Below are positions 22,851 through 34,994 of a stretch of DNA of 64,000 bases, piece after piece. The notes beneath the pieces were generated by a model. That model did not search any database and had not been told where the DNA came from. It saw only the letters and a list, made by a program, of their open reading frames with translations. Source of the DNA: Elysia chlorotica (taxonomy: Eukaryota; Mollusca; Gastropoda; Plakobranchidae); NCBI GenBank assembly GCA_003991915.1, contig RQTK01000697.1, positions 32,081-96,080 of the forward strand, written 5' to 3'. Numbering within the stretch: position 1 is the stretch's first letter; each line of letters begins with the position of its first letter. The position numbers and the translations under genes are program-made.

Positions 22851-23050
22851 TTTGATGCCTCGCAATTTTACCGCCATCATAAAAGAATGATGAGAAGTTG
22901 CCAAGGAACTAAGCGATAGAGCCCTGTAAGCGGCCCACTCGTAGTGCCTGGGCTGAAGCAGCCATTAATATTTTAGAGTTGAGGGGGCTCAGCTTGTGGT
23001 GATTATAAGCCTCACACTGTTAAAGAACAATGAGGAGGGGGGGGAGATGG
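22850..23050. other. GC-richer block, possible conserved noncoding element
   Basis: About 190 bp contrasts with the AT-rich flanks and contains ATTAAT, GTGATTATAAGCC and AACAATGAGG, which resemble homeodomain and Sox-type core sites. It ends in a G-run at about 23036-23045. Such short cores occur by chance, so a regulatory role is only a suggestion. Confidence 0.25.
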
Positions 23051-23119
23051 GAGGGCGAGGAGGATCCTCAAAGTTGAACTTGGGCAGTTTTTTTTTTTTT
23101 TTAGTTTTTCAACTTTGAG

Positions 23120-23285
23120 AGACTGAGTTAAGGACTGATGAAGAGAGATAGAGAGAGATAAAGAGAGATAGAGAGATAGAGAGGGAGAGAGAGACAGAGA
23201 GTCAGACAGGCCGACAGACAGACAGAAAAATAGCTACAAGAGTTATAGACAGACAGAGAAGTAGTCAAAGATAAAGAAAAAAGAA
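23120..23285. repeat. purine-rich GATA/GACA tract
   Basis: Interrupted GAGATA and GACAGACA repeats. The minus-strand frame is repeat translation. Confidence 0.88.
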
Positions 23286-24785
23286 CTACGTTTAGAAGAA
23301 AATCGATCACAAAATTGTAGAGTGTCTATTGGAAATAGGTTGAAGAAGTTACCTCAAAGGGTATACAGTCATACATCATACAAAGTCATAGTGATTGTTT
23401 GTTGGTTCTGAGCTTTAGTTTCTCTGTACTTTTTTATAATGAAAGATCAGACTACCTGTGATGTTCTGTTTCTCTTTGATTAAGTCTTTCCAGAGACCGC
23501 ATCTGGTAAATTAGAAGGAATGAGTCGAGCTTAGTGCGCCATTCTGCGGACTCTTTTCTTTCTTCTGAAATCCACGATCATATTATTAAAAGGAAGGAAA
23601 ATAGCTTCGACTTTAGGTAAGAACAAAAATATGAAAAAAAAGATAAGACAAGAGCAATTATTACTTGCCTAGATCAAAGTCACTTCCTTGTTAGATTAAA
23701 GGTGAAATTTATATAGGTAACTCTGTACGGCTCTGTCGCTTCAAGGTGAGAATAATTGATCTTTTTTGAATAAACATTAAAACTGAGGGAAATGACAAAC
23801 TATGGGAAATGACAGTGAACAAACTGCAGAGAAAGGGAAAAGAACGAAAATCAAAGAAGGCCAATTCATCATCTTGCCTGCAGCCAACACATTTTCAAGT
23901 TCACAAGAGTGATAGTGATCTACTTCTAAAAGCTTTTATATCACATTTAAGGCAAAATAACGCTAGAGTATTTTCTTTGTTTTGAGACTACTCTGCCTAC
24001 ACAGTGCACAATATAAACTGTCCTAACTTTGCCTCATTGTATAATGAATGGGCCACTTTGATTCATTTTGGAGTTTTGTTAACTTCAGTGACTTTGTCGA
24101 CTATTATTTTAAGCCTAGGGACACAGCCAAGGCTGTTTTTTGGATGCATTATTATAAGAAAATTGAACGGCTACGAATGAACAGAGAAGGATGCATGTGA
24201 TCGTTTCACGTTTTCTGACATAGAGTGATCAAAGCTCTAACGTGATGCTTTTTAAAATATGACTTTAAAAATTCACCAGCGTCGATTTTGGCTTAATATT
24301 ATTAAATATATTTTTTACAATAAAAACTAACTGTTGAACACAGCCTCAGTTAACTTATAATATGTTCAGTCACAAACTATCGTATTTATAAATGTATTTA
24401 ACTTTGTCCGCCATTTCATGAACGGCGCCGTGTTATTTTTACGCCTGTGATAAACAATGCCTACTCATAAACTCACGCTGGGCGTTACTGGAGTGTTACC
24501 ATCTTGAAAGGTGTGATATATTCATAGCTTAGATACACAGAACCATAAAAAATGGCCTTACGGTTAATCAAGACAATGTACACAAACCTGAAAATGGCAA
24601 TGAAACTACCTGTTAAGATAGAGAATTCTTGTAATAGAGGAGAAGAAGGAATATGGATGTATGAAAATCACTTCAGAGATAGAAACAATGATAGACACAA
24701 GAAAACTATACATCTCAATGAAATAACTTTTCATGCTATATCTTCAACAAAAAACAACAACAACAACAAAAATAGCAACACAGCC
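23286..24785. other. unique AT-rich DNA, no gene seen
   Basis: No mobile element, RNA or domain-bearing frame is identified. A short GC-richer patch lies near 24415-24500. Confidence 0.45.
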
Positions 24786-24835
24786 GTCACCATGCTGACG
24801 TGCCGTAAATAAACTCACTCACTCTTCAAAAAAAA
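24786..24835 (+). repeat. short dispersed repeat, 3'-end type
   Basis: TGCTGACGTGCCGTAAA followed by AAACTCA-rich sequence is repeated at 42017-42045. It looks like the 3' terminus of another dispersed element family and is followed here by a poly(A) run (24828-24842). Confidence 0.5.
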
Positions 24836-26685
24836 AAAAAAAGCACAAAATAGGAAATTACAAATTCTGTCATGAACAAGAAGAAAGCGGAAGGGGAAAA
24901 AGAGGTAAAAGTAAAAACAAAACAAAACACAAGCTTCAAGAAGTTTTATTTCACGCACTGTCACACACAGCGATTGATTTCTGATTTTCCCAATATTTTC
25001 CTCCATCAGTCCTCGGTCTAGGAGTGTCAACTTAATTTGCACCGAAATTATATCCTTAAAAAGCAACGGTGTATTTCTAAAAATTGACAAAAATGTCTGT
25101 AACAAAAAAGGAGGGATCAGTTATTTTTAACAAATTTTGTTATCGAAAGAACCTTGTCTTATTTAATGTCACCAGAAGAAAGGTCCGTTATTTCTAATAA
25201 TCAAAGCATAATAACTGATAGTACACTAACTATACAGGCACAGGATTACAACCATATGTGTTCGTTGTATTAAATCAATATCATTATATTAATGAAAAGT
25301 TAGCTAAACATATTGTTAAACTACGATGTAGCACATTAAGACTTAGTGTCTATGAAACGATATCGGTATCATGAATAATTATAATTATTAAACAGGGACA
25401 TTTTTCGAAAAATGTATTTTCAATTTAACGTTTAAAATCGTTTGTATCACACCATTTCATACCAATTTAACTTCATACACCCTACACACAAACAAAGATT
25501 ATCATCGAATAGAGTAAACCATTTTAATGACTCAAGACTGCAACATACAACTTTTTACACCGTTCTGAACAAAATAGGTCGATCTTATTTTAATAGTAAT
25601 TAATGTTACTACGACCATCTTACCGGTGTTACCGGCTCAGGGTTGTTGTATTAAAGATGGGTTGACATACGATTAAACAGTTAATGGAGCACATACAGTT
25701 TTAGACTCTTGCAAAAAAGTTTTGTTTGAGTATTTTCCAACTAATTCCTTTGTAATACAAACATTTTTCTATAAAGTTTATGTCTTAACAGTTAATATAA
25801 AAATCCCTAGACGGATTTATATTCCACATTTTGTTCTTAAAAAGACAAATTCTGTATGAATCAGCTTTCGAAATAAAAACTAAAGCAAAGAACTTAAAAA
25901 TTTTGTTACTAGCCAATACTTGACTATAACGTATACAGAAAGAGACTTAATACAATTTCTATGATTAAGATTTTCTGAGATGGAACCTTTGCTGAATAAG
26001 TTTTTGACGCAACCCCAATACAAAGCCATTCTATTCAAACCTCAGCATTTAGAAAGAGGAAAGTTTAATCGCCAGTAAAACCTAGGGGTTGTTTAAAAAA
26101 AAGAAAAAAGGTATGCATTTTGCATGATTACTTCTCTAATAATTTAATGTTTCTCCCACTCTACCAATTTCTCAATACAGCTCTGATATATAAAGTACCC
26201 GCCCTCTTAGTCTATCAGTGTTCAAGTCAGGCCAGTTTCCCCATATAAAATAAAAACTTTAATTTTTCTTTTTGAAATTTTCACCATTAACAACTAAAGA
26301 AACAACAGACTAGCTTGTAAACTAACCTGCAAATATTTTAACAAGTAATAAAGACCTAACTTCTCTGGGAATTCATAGGATGGGTAGAAAACAAGCAAAG
26401 CCCTACAGGCAAATTGAAATGTGCGGCTTGCTTCGCTGGCGATCGTTCCAGGAAAAGCAATTACGTTAAAATATCGACATTCCCAGTTTTCAAGCTGACA
26501 GCATCAATTGACCTGCCAAGGCTGGGCCAATCTTACCCAGCCTGACTTGCTGTTCAGTTTATCCTCTGCTCAACGATCAATTTGTGTCCTAAACTCGATT
26601 ATTATGAATTATCTTTAAGTCGGAAAACACGTAAACACACGCACTCGGCCAACCATTCCATCCGCCATTTTCTGTTCGTTTTTAC
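24836..26685. other. unique DNA, no gene seen
   Basis: AT-rich to about 26,400, then a modestly GC-richer stretch (26,420-26,560) with no recognised feature. Open frames are short and domain-less. Confidence 0.45.
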
Positions 26686-26686
26686 T

Positions 26687-26689
<3 letters not shown>

Positions 26690-26736
<47 letters not shown>

Positions 26737-26885
26737 GTCTCCGTCTCTGTTTAATTCTCTCTCTTTCTATCTCTGTCGTTGAAGATATCTGTATATTTTT
26801 TCACCCTAACTCTTTCTTTTTAATATCGACCATAATACCTGCGGTCCATAATTATGATTTTCTATAACACCCCATCTACCTTTCT

Positions 26886-26930
<45 letters not shown>
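26690..26930. repeat. two (CT)n arrays
   Basis: Pure CT runs at 26690-26732 and 26889-26926 with imperfect CT and unique AT-rich DNA between them. Confidence 0.94.
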
Positions 26931-26934
<4 letters not shown>

Positions 26935-28770
26935 CCTCTCTCATTATCTATCCCAATCATGCTCCTTCAATTTAAATTTTGTTATTGTCTTGTTACGAAA
27001 AAAGCCCTTTATAGATTTCGGTATCTTTAAATTTTCGTGCAATCTCACCCGGTTGATGTCAACGCTTACAGTTGTTATACACCAACAAACATCTAACAAG
27101 ATTGTGATCCGAACAACTACTTTCATTACGTAGCTAGTCAACCTCTTGGACGATTAGTAAAAGGTTCGAAGATAATATTTTCATTCTCTCATACAAGAGA
27201 AAGAAAGATATTACACATGAATTTAAAAAAAAAAAAAAACCATAGAAATCAAAGAAACTTGGCTGATCAGTTTTTAGGATGATCTGAAGCAAAGCAAATG
27301 TCAGTGTAACGCGTAAAATCTGCAAATTTAATCATTGCTTTTAAAAAAAAACATCGTTAGGATACATTGACCAGGAAGTTACGAGGCCGACTTCTTTATC
27401 CAAAGCACGTGATCCTATTAATAGCTCGTCCCTGGTTCAGGAAACAACATTGTCTGAAGAGTTTCCAATCATTTTAGACACGCACACTCGCGCACGCATG
27501 TATGACGAATAACGGGAACAACCATTATTCGTCATTGGTATCAGTTTTCATCTCTGTTTTCGAATTTCTTTTAATTATGCCCTGGGCCACTGGAATATTT
27601 TAGTTTTAGTAAGACAGGTTGCCAAAGCACAAGAAGACTTGTCATCATTTGAAAAAAAAGATACAAAAAAAAACGTGTTATCTTTTATCAGGATTCACGA
27701 TGGGCTTTGGGCATTCAGACAAACATAATCCGGAGTCAGAACCTGAGACATTTAAGATCTATATCCATCTCGATGGAAAACCCGCACAGGAAAAAAAAAA
27801 AAACAATGTTTGTTTCTATTTCAAATTGTGCGTCAATTTTGCACCGTGTCATTATGATGGGCTGTAGGTGGATCGAAATAAACATGTCTTTTAATGTTTC
27901 AATTGGCCATCGGCTTTGAGTAATAGAGCGATAATTTGACAGGTATAGTGCGATGGCGACAAAGATTTACTTAGATATTATTTAGTGCATATTTTGGTGG
28001 TTATGAGGGCAGTGATGTAGAAAAATTATTACGGTAGAGCACAGTTCATAGAAGTATGGACCATTTTAAAATACTATGTACTGTATGTATACTGATATTG
28101 TTTTTAATTAAAAATAGCTATAGATCGAAATAAAGTAAAGACAGAAATAGCATAAAAGTAAAATCACACTTCTGATTTGAAATGTTTCATCATTCACATT
28201 GTTGAAAGGACGATGACAAAAGAACAGACTAATAACATGCCCACTAGTGCGCCACAAATACATTTCATTTTGTTAAAATATTATTTTATATGTAGATGGT
28301 TATTTGCTTAAGTATTCACAGAGGTCTGCAAAACGCGCCTGATTCTGTTTCCAGCTCATACAACTCTCTAGTGTTTTTGTTGAAAGCAAAATGTTTGTTA
28401 AGCACAGTAACCTAGCCAAAGCTCAAAAGCTGTCTTCCTAAGAAGTAAGGAGATAGAGAACATTCTTAAAGGTTTTCTTATGCTATTTATTTTTTAATAA
28501 CTCTGTTTAATCGTACACACGGTTTGCCTCTGTGATAAGCGAAAGTTCTTTTTTTATAGACAGAGTGAGGGATGCCGATTTTTGTTGCCCTTTCTTTTTT
28601 TTAAAGAAATTCCCACATGACAAAAGATAACAACTATTGAAAAAAATAACGACATTTTCTCAGTGATAAAAAATAATTGTTATCAAATCAAATTAGCTGG
28701 CCAGAACAGAAGCACTTATTATTCCAAGCTACTCAAAGCGTAAAACAGCTAGATCGGTCTGAAGATACAT
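26931..28770. other. unique DNA with one small hairpin, no gene seen
   Basis: An 11-bp perfect inverted repeat, ATGACGAATAA at 27502-27512 with TTATTCGTCAT at 27525-27535, could form a hairpin with a 12-base loop. The open frames at 27619-27919 show no recognised domain. Confidence 0.45.
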
Positions 28771-28774
28771 CGCA

Positions 28775-28919
28775 TTATTCCGACAGTTTAGGTCGGTACG
28801 CGGTGCCAATATAAAGTGACAGGCTAACATAATCTCCCTTTTTCATGTCAATATTTATATGGAAGCTCTTTGAATATCTGAAACTTTTGTCTAGGGAAAC
28901 GTCGTTGTTGTGATCTCCC
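28775..28919 (-). CDS. tentative terminal exon, unknown protein
   Basis: On the minus strand a pyrimidine-rich stretch ends in a good acceptor (CCTCTAAGTTTTCAG, plus 28920-28934). The next 145 bases are open to a TAA at 28775-28777, encoding GDHNNDVSLDKSFRYS..., then FHINIDMKKGDYVSLSLYIG and ...PKLSE. The alternating hydrophobic pattern with GDYVSLSLYIG resembles a beta-strand turn as in C1q/TNF-type sandwich domains, which are very numerous in molluscs, but the match is too short to assign. No other exon is visible and I found no AATAAA close downstream. It may equally be a chance frame. Confidence 0.18.
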
Positions 28920-29012
28920 TGAAAACTTAGAGGAAGTTCAACAAGGACAAAATTTTTTTTCACCACAGACAATTTACTTCACTTTGATAAACTTGTTCTC
29001 TATAGTGAGAGT

Positions 29013-29085
29013 CTATGCCTGTCTGTCTGTCTGTCTGTCTGTCTATCTGCCTGTCTCTCTGTTTGTCTGTCTGTCTGTCTGTCTC

Positions 29086-29117
<32 letters not shown>

Positions 29118-29163
29118 CTTCTCTCTCTCGTCTCTCTCTCTCTCTCTCTTCTCTCTGTCTGCG

Positions 29164-29235
<72 letters not shown>
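29013..29235. repeat. (CTGT)n followed by (CT)n
   Basis: CTGT-rich sequence at 29013-29125, then CT-rich sequence with a long pure run at about 29172-29233. The overlapping Cys/Leu/Ser frames are repeat translation. Confidence 0.95.
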
Positions 29236-29239
<4 letters not shown>

Positions 29240-30195
29240 GGGTTAAACGTCTCACAAATTCCCCTATACGTTAATTAGCTCTCCGCATAAGTATCAAAAT
29301 TCCAACATAGCGCGGTAGAAACCACAGTTGATTACATACGTCTGATATTTGCTCTGATGATCTGACGCAGCATCCGATAACACCTTCTCACTATAAAAAA
29401 CTGTAAGCACTTGTAATAAAATAAAAATTCAATGTTAAACATTCATCGATGTATGTATAATATAAACACAAAACGTATTAACAAGCATTCTTTTTGTATA
29501 AACTACCTTACTCTCAATGCCGTGCTGCTTTATATCACCAGATACACCATTTTTAAGTCTTGATGATGCTCCTCGTGGTTCTCGGGAATAGCTGATCGAT
29601 ATTCTAACCCATTATCAAAAACGAGAGTCATGTAAATTCTTTCAAATTTAAAAGAACGAGGCATGCTGCAAAGTTAATCTCCTTCGACAATTATTACCTT
29701 TTTTAATAGAGATAGAAGTTTTAATCATAATCTAATAATACTATTCGCGTGTGTAAAGCCTTCTGGACGAAGAAATTTTTCTCTATGGATATAACAGTGT
29801 GATCACGTCATTTCTAATTTAAACCAGTTATTCTGGGCGCTTTCTTAACCAACGGAGAAAACATTTCGGGTGACTGTTAAATGTCATGTTATCAATAATG
29901 CAAGGATAGCCACAGGATTTTAAGCACCGAAGAGTATTGGTCTGGTCTATTTTGGACCACCCAAAATACTTTTCTTTATTAAAAAAAAAGATTAAATCTG
30001 CTGTAAGGAAAATGCTGTCTCCTAGTTATCTTCGACATCGGCCTGATTTAAGAGAAAAGTACAAAACCAAATTTAATGAAATACTACAAAGTACAAAAAA
30101 AAAGATATGGAGACAAAACGAGACAGTTTGGGTAAAAACGAGCTAGATCTAGTTCAGGGAGAGGAGTTCAGTAGCCTAAGAGAAATCCGTTTGTT
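29236..30195. other. unique AT-rich DNA, no gene seen
   Basis: No mobile element or RNA is recognised. A 69-codon lysine-rich frame at 29937-30146 has no domain. Confidence 0.45.
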
Positions 30196-30197
30196 TG

Positions 30198-30349
30198 ATG
30201 TCTAGCGTCCAGCGTAAGCACCATGGAGGATATATTGTGGACGGGCCGCAAGACTAAAGTCTGACAATTTGTGCTGCTACACAGAGACAGTGCAGGGAGA
30301 CTGGACTCGTGCCACAGCTGGTCACATTATACACCGACCCAACCAGTAA
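30198..30349 (-). mobile_element. SINE body fragment, head missing
   Basis: On the minus strand: GGTTGGGTCGGTGTATAATG, then a GTGTAGCAGCACAAAT-like segment, GTCAGACTTTAGTCTTG, CCGTCCACAATATA and a decayed 3' end near 30198. It is the body and tail of the main SINE family without the tRNA-like head. Confidence 0.8.
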
Positions 30350-30389
30350 CAGCAAGGGCAGTAAATCCTGGCTAAAGCCCGTGGCCCAG

Positions 30390-30625
30390 CCCTCTAAGGC
30401 CAATGTCAAATTAACGCGAGGTCTGCGGACAGACAAGTCTGGTCCCCCAGTGACTGCCTGGAACGATCGCCGCGCGAGATTGCTTTGATAAGGCCAGGGC
30501 GCGGCGAAAAACAAAGAGTGGTTTTCATCAAACTGCTTGATTTACTTACAGAAAGGGCGTTATCCCCCCGAGATAGACACCCCCATCTTCTCAAGAGCCG
30601 CCAACCCCAAACAGACACCTCAATG
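30390..30625. other. GC-rich unique block, candidate regulatory element
   Basis: One of the most GC-rich non-repetitive segments of the window, with GATCGCCGCGCGAGATTG at about 30464-30481 and GGCCAGGGCGCGGCG. It is followed by CATCAAACTGCTTGATTTAC, which holds TCF- and homeodomain-like cores. Frames are open on the minus strand (30254-30618) but show no domain. GTAAGT on the minus strand near 30546 is a possible donor with no convincing acceptor. Regulatory element is my leading guess. Confidence 0.3.
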
Positions 30626-31560
30626 TGCAGATATTAGCAAACAGTGTAGGAAATACGACTTTTTGACCTAAGTTTGTCACCCCTGCTCACCCCCCCCCCT
30701 CCTGATGTCCACTATGTCCATCGACCTGACTCCTAACTCTCCCTGCGGGGCTCTGTGCTTAGCGCCATCTTCTTTTCGCCTCACATTATCCAGATCCCAT
30801 TTCGTAACTTTATCTTCACCTGAAAATGGGATTACTTTAAGAAAAGGATTAGAAATGAGAAAGGAAAGGTTTGCTATTTTAGTAACTTTACCCTGTGACT
30901 AATCGATTTCGTTCCAGTTTTGTTTCTTTTAGTCCTACTTTTAAAACACTGGTCAGAGAGAAGCCACATAAAATTAGTCTTGAGTCCGGGGGAGGGGAGG
31001 GGTTACGAAGAAGAGAAACAGATGGCTACTCATATAACCCGTTACAGATATTTTTTGGGGGTTAACTTCTATATCACCTTTCATGGTAAATTTAACCTTT
31101 GCAAAACCGTGCAATCAATAAATTGACCAATAACATTGTTGTTATTAGTCTTGGCAAGCTACATTTTTTCTCTATTATGTAACGATTTCCACACAATGTA
31201 TTCCCGCGTACATATCTACACACACCCAATAGACACGCGGTTCGTGTGTAAATTTACAATAATTGTTCTATGGAGTTGATAATAATGACGTGAGTTTTAA
31301 TTTATCAGCGACAACAGCGTTGGGTCCGATACTTAGATTCGGACGTTTTTAATATAAAAAGGGTTCACTTGATAGGCATTGTTTAAAGAAATGGGTGGTG
31401 TCTATAATATCAAAGAAGGAACAATACCGTGATAATATTTTTACTATCGAAAATATTTTAGACATATGAAAAAAACACAAGGATAAAAGGTGGCAAAAAA
31501 CGACGATAGATAGTGGAAAATTGATATCAACTTTGACACACAGTCATAAAGAAAAAAAAC
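30626..31560. other. unique DNA, no gene seen
   Basis: Contains a C-run at about 30691-30699 and otherwise unremarkable, AT-rich sequence without a supported gene. Confidence 0.45.
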
Positions 31561-31569
31561 ATAAATGGA

Positions 31570-31571
<2 letters not shown>

Positions 31572-31648
<77 letters not shown>

Positions 31649-31670
31649 GGAGAAAGGGAGAGACAGAAAG
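31572..31670. repeat. (AG)n microsatellite, ~76 bp pure
   Basis: A pure AG run at 31572-31647 with a short purine tail. Open frames on both strands are repeat translation. Confidence 0.96.
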
Positions 31671-33155
31671 AAAAAATAACAGTTGAGTCAGAGAATAAGA
31701 ACACGAGGAACAATGAGATTGAGAGACCTAGAACAAGAGAGTATGAAAACGCGAGAGTGAGAAAGAAATTGAGAGAAAAAGAGAAAGTCGAAATCCGCTT
31801 GTAAGTTGAAAGTGTGGGTAAAGAAGAAAAAGCCGTGAGCGAAATCCTGTGTTCTGTCCGTCAACAGTTTAGAAAAAATTTTGAAAGCCAGTTTAAGCAT
31901 CAAGGCATTCTGCGACCAGACACAAGACCTGTCGGCATCTGACAAATTGAAGGGGAGAAAAGGCGGACTTTGAACACAGCCTCGGGAGGAGACGCCAAAA
32001 TTTAAAGAGGCAAGAAGAAACATAAACCAATTCTTAGCCTGATTGGATCAATTCAAACAGCGGGGATTTGGTGTGACGTTATAATTTTTTTTGTAAAAAA
32101 TGTTAGAGACTAGTCCAAGAAGATTGGAGATGGAAAATGTGTGTCCCCTCACAATATAACTGGAAAGGATGAAAACTATTTTACAATATAATTGGATATT
32201 TTAGGATGTTTTTACCAGCAGGTCATATGCAAAGCTCTTGACTTGATCCATAGTAAGTTTTATAGCAATTTTAGGGACGCTCTCTAAAAGACTTGTATAA
32301 TTAAAAAAAAACAAAGCTAAAGAAGTTCATCAGCGTTTGAAGATAGGGATAACGTTATTTTTCGGTCCCCATAACAAAATAACATGAAACAAACAAAAAC
32401 AGAAAAAGGAAGAGAAGAAAGTTAAAAAAAAAGACCGATGAAACAAAAAATATTGTGTAGTTTCAACTATTGATCTGAAAAAATGTAACCTCATTTTTTA
32501 AATATATTTTTAATGCTTCGACAAGTCAATCCCAAGCATTTTTATATGATTATGATATTAACTTTAGCTATGCTCATCGTAAAGAAGCAGCATGCTACGT
32601 TAGATTTTGCTCTTCAGACGAGACATTATCTAAAAAGCCACTTATAAAATATATGAAACGAAGCTGATATTATTTTAATCAATGAATTTTCAAACAAGAC
32701 TGCTTTAAAGTTCTTTGTTGTGCAGCATAGTTGACTTCCTAATTTTGTAAAAGTTCATTCAAATTTTTTAACGCATGGGGAAAATAAGAATGAAAAGGAG
32801 ATATCCAATAATCTAGATCGTAAATTTAAGGTTTGAAATATTTCAAATTAGAACGAAAAACATCTGATTCTCGATTCAACTAATATGACGAGACAGCTAA
32901 AATTATAGTTTCCAATTTCGTTGTAAATTTTCATTAGAATAAATTGTTCAATTGAAAATGCTTCGAACAGCCGCCAGATACAAACAAAAAGCATGGAAGG
33001 GTACACAGAGACGTTTTTTAATTTTTTTTACAAAACCACATAATAATAATTATGACAGTTGGCCGACGTATAGGATCTTTCTTGAGAATCAAGTCCAGAG
33101 CTTCATTTTTCTCAAAACATAGATTCATGATTGCAGAATCCTTAATTGACAGAAG
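31671..33155. other. unique DNA, no gene seen
   Basis: 31,800-32,000 is moderately GC-richer with a 111-codon minus frame (31688-32023) lacking any recognised domain. The rest is AT-rich. Confidence 0.45.
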
Positions 33156-33159
33156 TCCA

Positions 33160-33268
33160 AGTCTCCTCGCCCTGTCCCGTGTGTGGCAACATAACAAACC
33201 ACAGTATAGCCTGTTATAGTCCTGGCGTTGGACACTCAATTTAACTCGAGTCAACTCAACTCCCCTGT
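33160..33268 (+). mobile_element. SINE 3' fragment
   Basis: Plus strand: CCCTGTCCCGTGTGTGGCAA, CCACAGTATAGCCTG, TGGCGTTGGACACTC and an AACTCAACTC end. These correspond to the 3' half of the main SINE family (compare 42785-42890), diverged and internally shortened. Confidence 0.65.
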
Positions 33269-33374
33269 GTACGTTTCTTTGTTTTTATTTCTTGTAGATA
33301 TTCTTTTTAGTACCTTGTACCTCTAACTTCTTTTGTTCAAACAGTTTGCTTCAAAAGGCGAGTCTTTCTAAAAA

Positions 33375-33800
33375 TTTCGTACTCTCGTACTTGCACGTTA
33401 ACATTTATGACGTTCTCTGAGGTACTTGAATTTTAGCATTTCTATGACGTTCTCTCTTCTACGTGTACTTGCCCATATCAATTGCGTTCTTAACTGTAAT
33501 TGCACTTAGCCATCTCTTTGAAGTTCTATCCGGTACTCGAATTTTACCATTTCTATGATGTTCTCTTCTGTACGTGTACTTAGCGATCTCTATGACTTTC
33601 TTTCCCGTATTTGCAAGTTAACATTTCTATGTTGCCTCTTCTGTACGTGTACTTAGCAATCTCTATGACTTTCTTTCCCGTAATTGCACGTTAACATTGA
33701 TATGACATACTCTCCCTTACTTGTGTACTATACCGTGACTATGACGTTTGTATTTCTCCCTAACTGCACTTTGCCATCTCTATGACGTCTTAGCCTCCAT
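33375..33800. repeat. degenerate ~37-bp minisatellite
   Basis: About a dozen diverged units with period 36-38 bp, typically CTATGACTTTCTTTCCCGTA then TTGCACGTTAACAT. An alternating variant has CTATGATGTTCTCTTCTG then TACGTGTACTTAGC. Adjacent units alternate between these two forms in the middle of the array, implying a higher-order unit of about 74 bp. Edges are blurred by divergence. Confidence 0.85.
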
Positions 33801-34070
33801 ACCGCACTTATTCATTAGCTTAATATCGCAATCCTCCGAGCTACCACTGAGAACATGATGGCACTTCATCAAAGATGAAGTTATATGATGTAAACTTAGA
33901 AAAAAACATAAGTTCCATTTATAAAGCTAAAAGCCATGACCCTTGGTACAATAATGGAAACATTAGGGCTCTATTTCTCTGCCGCAACTGGTGGCTCACA
34001 CGTCATTCTCGATGGATAGATCTATACAAAAAAAATACACAGGCTTATTCATCTATAGATAAATAGACGG
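33801..34070. other. unique DNA
   Basis: No feature is recognised between the minisatellite and the AG array. Confidence 0.4.

Positions 34071-34073
<3 letters not shown>

Positions 34074-34131
<58 letters not shown>
34074..34131. repeat. (AG)n microsatellite
   Basis: A pure AG array of about 58 bp. Confidence 0.96.
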
Positions 34132-34134
<3 letters not shown>

Positions 34135-34388
34135 CAAAAAAGAAGGTTGGAAATGAAATGAAGAATATACAAAATATAAAGTGCGGATATCATAAATATA
34201 AAAGTAGCACCTGGATACTACTGATGTCAAGACATTCTTAAATAATGTAATTGGAGTATACTAAGAAAGACATTTTCTTCACTATAAGTAGTCGTTTTTC
34301 CTCAATACTTCAATAAAATGTTATCTGATTTTCGCTCAGCACAACAGGGCTATTCAGAGTGTAAAGAGGCAGACTTCCCATGAAAGAT

Positions 34389-34559
34389 GAACAATGAACA
34401 ACTTCATGTTTCTAACACGTTTCCTCCCTAAAGTGGCATTGACACATCTATTTGACTTGTAGGGCATAAGGCCTTTCCGCTGAGATACCGTGACACCCCT
34501 CTGCCTGGGCTAATCCATTAAGTGATGTGGCAAAGTATTCTCACTCTTCTCGGTTCTGA
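34389..34559 (+). repeat. dispersed direct repeat DR, copy 1
   Basis: Matches 39816-39975 at about 90% over its length. Shared blocks include TATTTGACTTGTAGGGCAT, CCGCTGAGATACCGT, CTCTGCCTGGGCTA and CCATTAAGTGATGTG. Copy 1 has a small extra segment near 34412-34420. It ends exactly where a SINE head begins. Family unknown, and no coding potential is seen. Confidence 0.88.
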
Positions 34560-34653
34560 GGGGGCGCAGTGGTCCAGGGGTAGAACATCGGCTTCCGACG
34601 CAAAAGGTCCCGAGTTCGAATCCTGGCTGTTGCGTTCCCTACTGGTTGGGTCA
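34560..34653 (+). mobile_element. SINE head with truncated body
   Basis: A clean head: GGGGCGCAGTGGTCCAGG, GGTAGAACATCGGCTTCC and the B box CCCGAGTTCGAATCCTGG (34609-34626). It is followed by GCGTTCCCTACTGGTTGGG, the start of the family body, which then stops and is replaced by (AAT)n at about 34657-34690. The head is nearly identical to that at 17,940-17,973. Confidence 0.88.
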
Positions 34654-34690
34654 ATATAATAATAATAATAATAATAATAATCAATAATAA

Positions 34691-34990
34691 TGAATAATAA
34701 AAACGACAATAATAATAACAATAACAACAAATAAGCATTCCATAATCACGTGTAAAACTTGAAATTATACACTGCCAGGAATACATAGCTATTGTTTAGA
34801 AACATACCTCCTTGCGCATTATACAAGAATACAGATTCCCCTACAAACACACGCCCTCTAGGTATGACAATTTTGAATCGATTTAATGGATGCTGGTTCA
34901 AACGTATGTTCTGGCCCCTCTTGATAATAATAATTATTATCCTACTTCTTTGTGATGTTTCATGTTGACTATGAAGAGGGCGGTTTATTT
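34691..34990. other. AT-rich DNA after the AAT array
   Basis: Imperfect AAT/AAC-rich sequence to about 34735, then unique DNA up to the LINE 3' end. No LINE tail repeat could be defined. Confidence 0.4.
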
Positions 34991-34994
34991 AGCT

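Noticed and set aside
33018-33254. 78-codon minus frame
   Set aside because: Overlaps a SINE 3' fragment on the opposite strand. No independent support.
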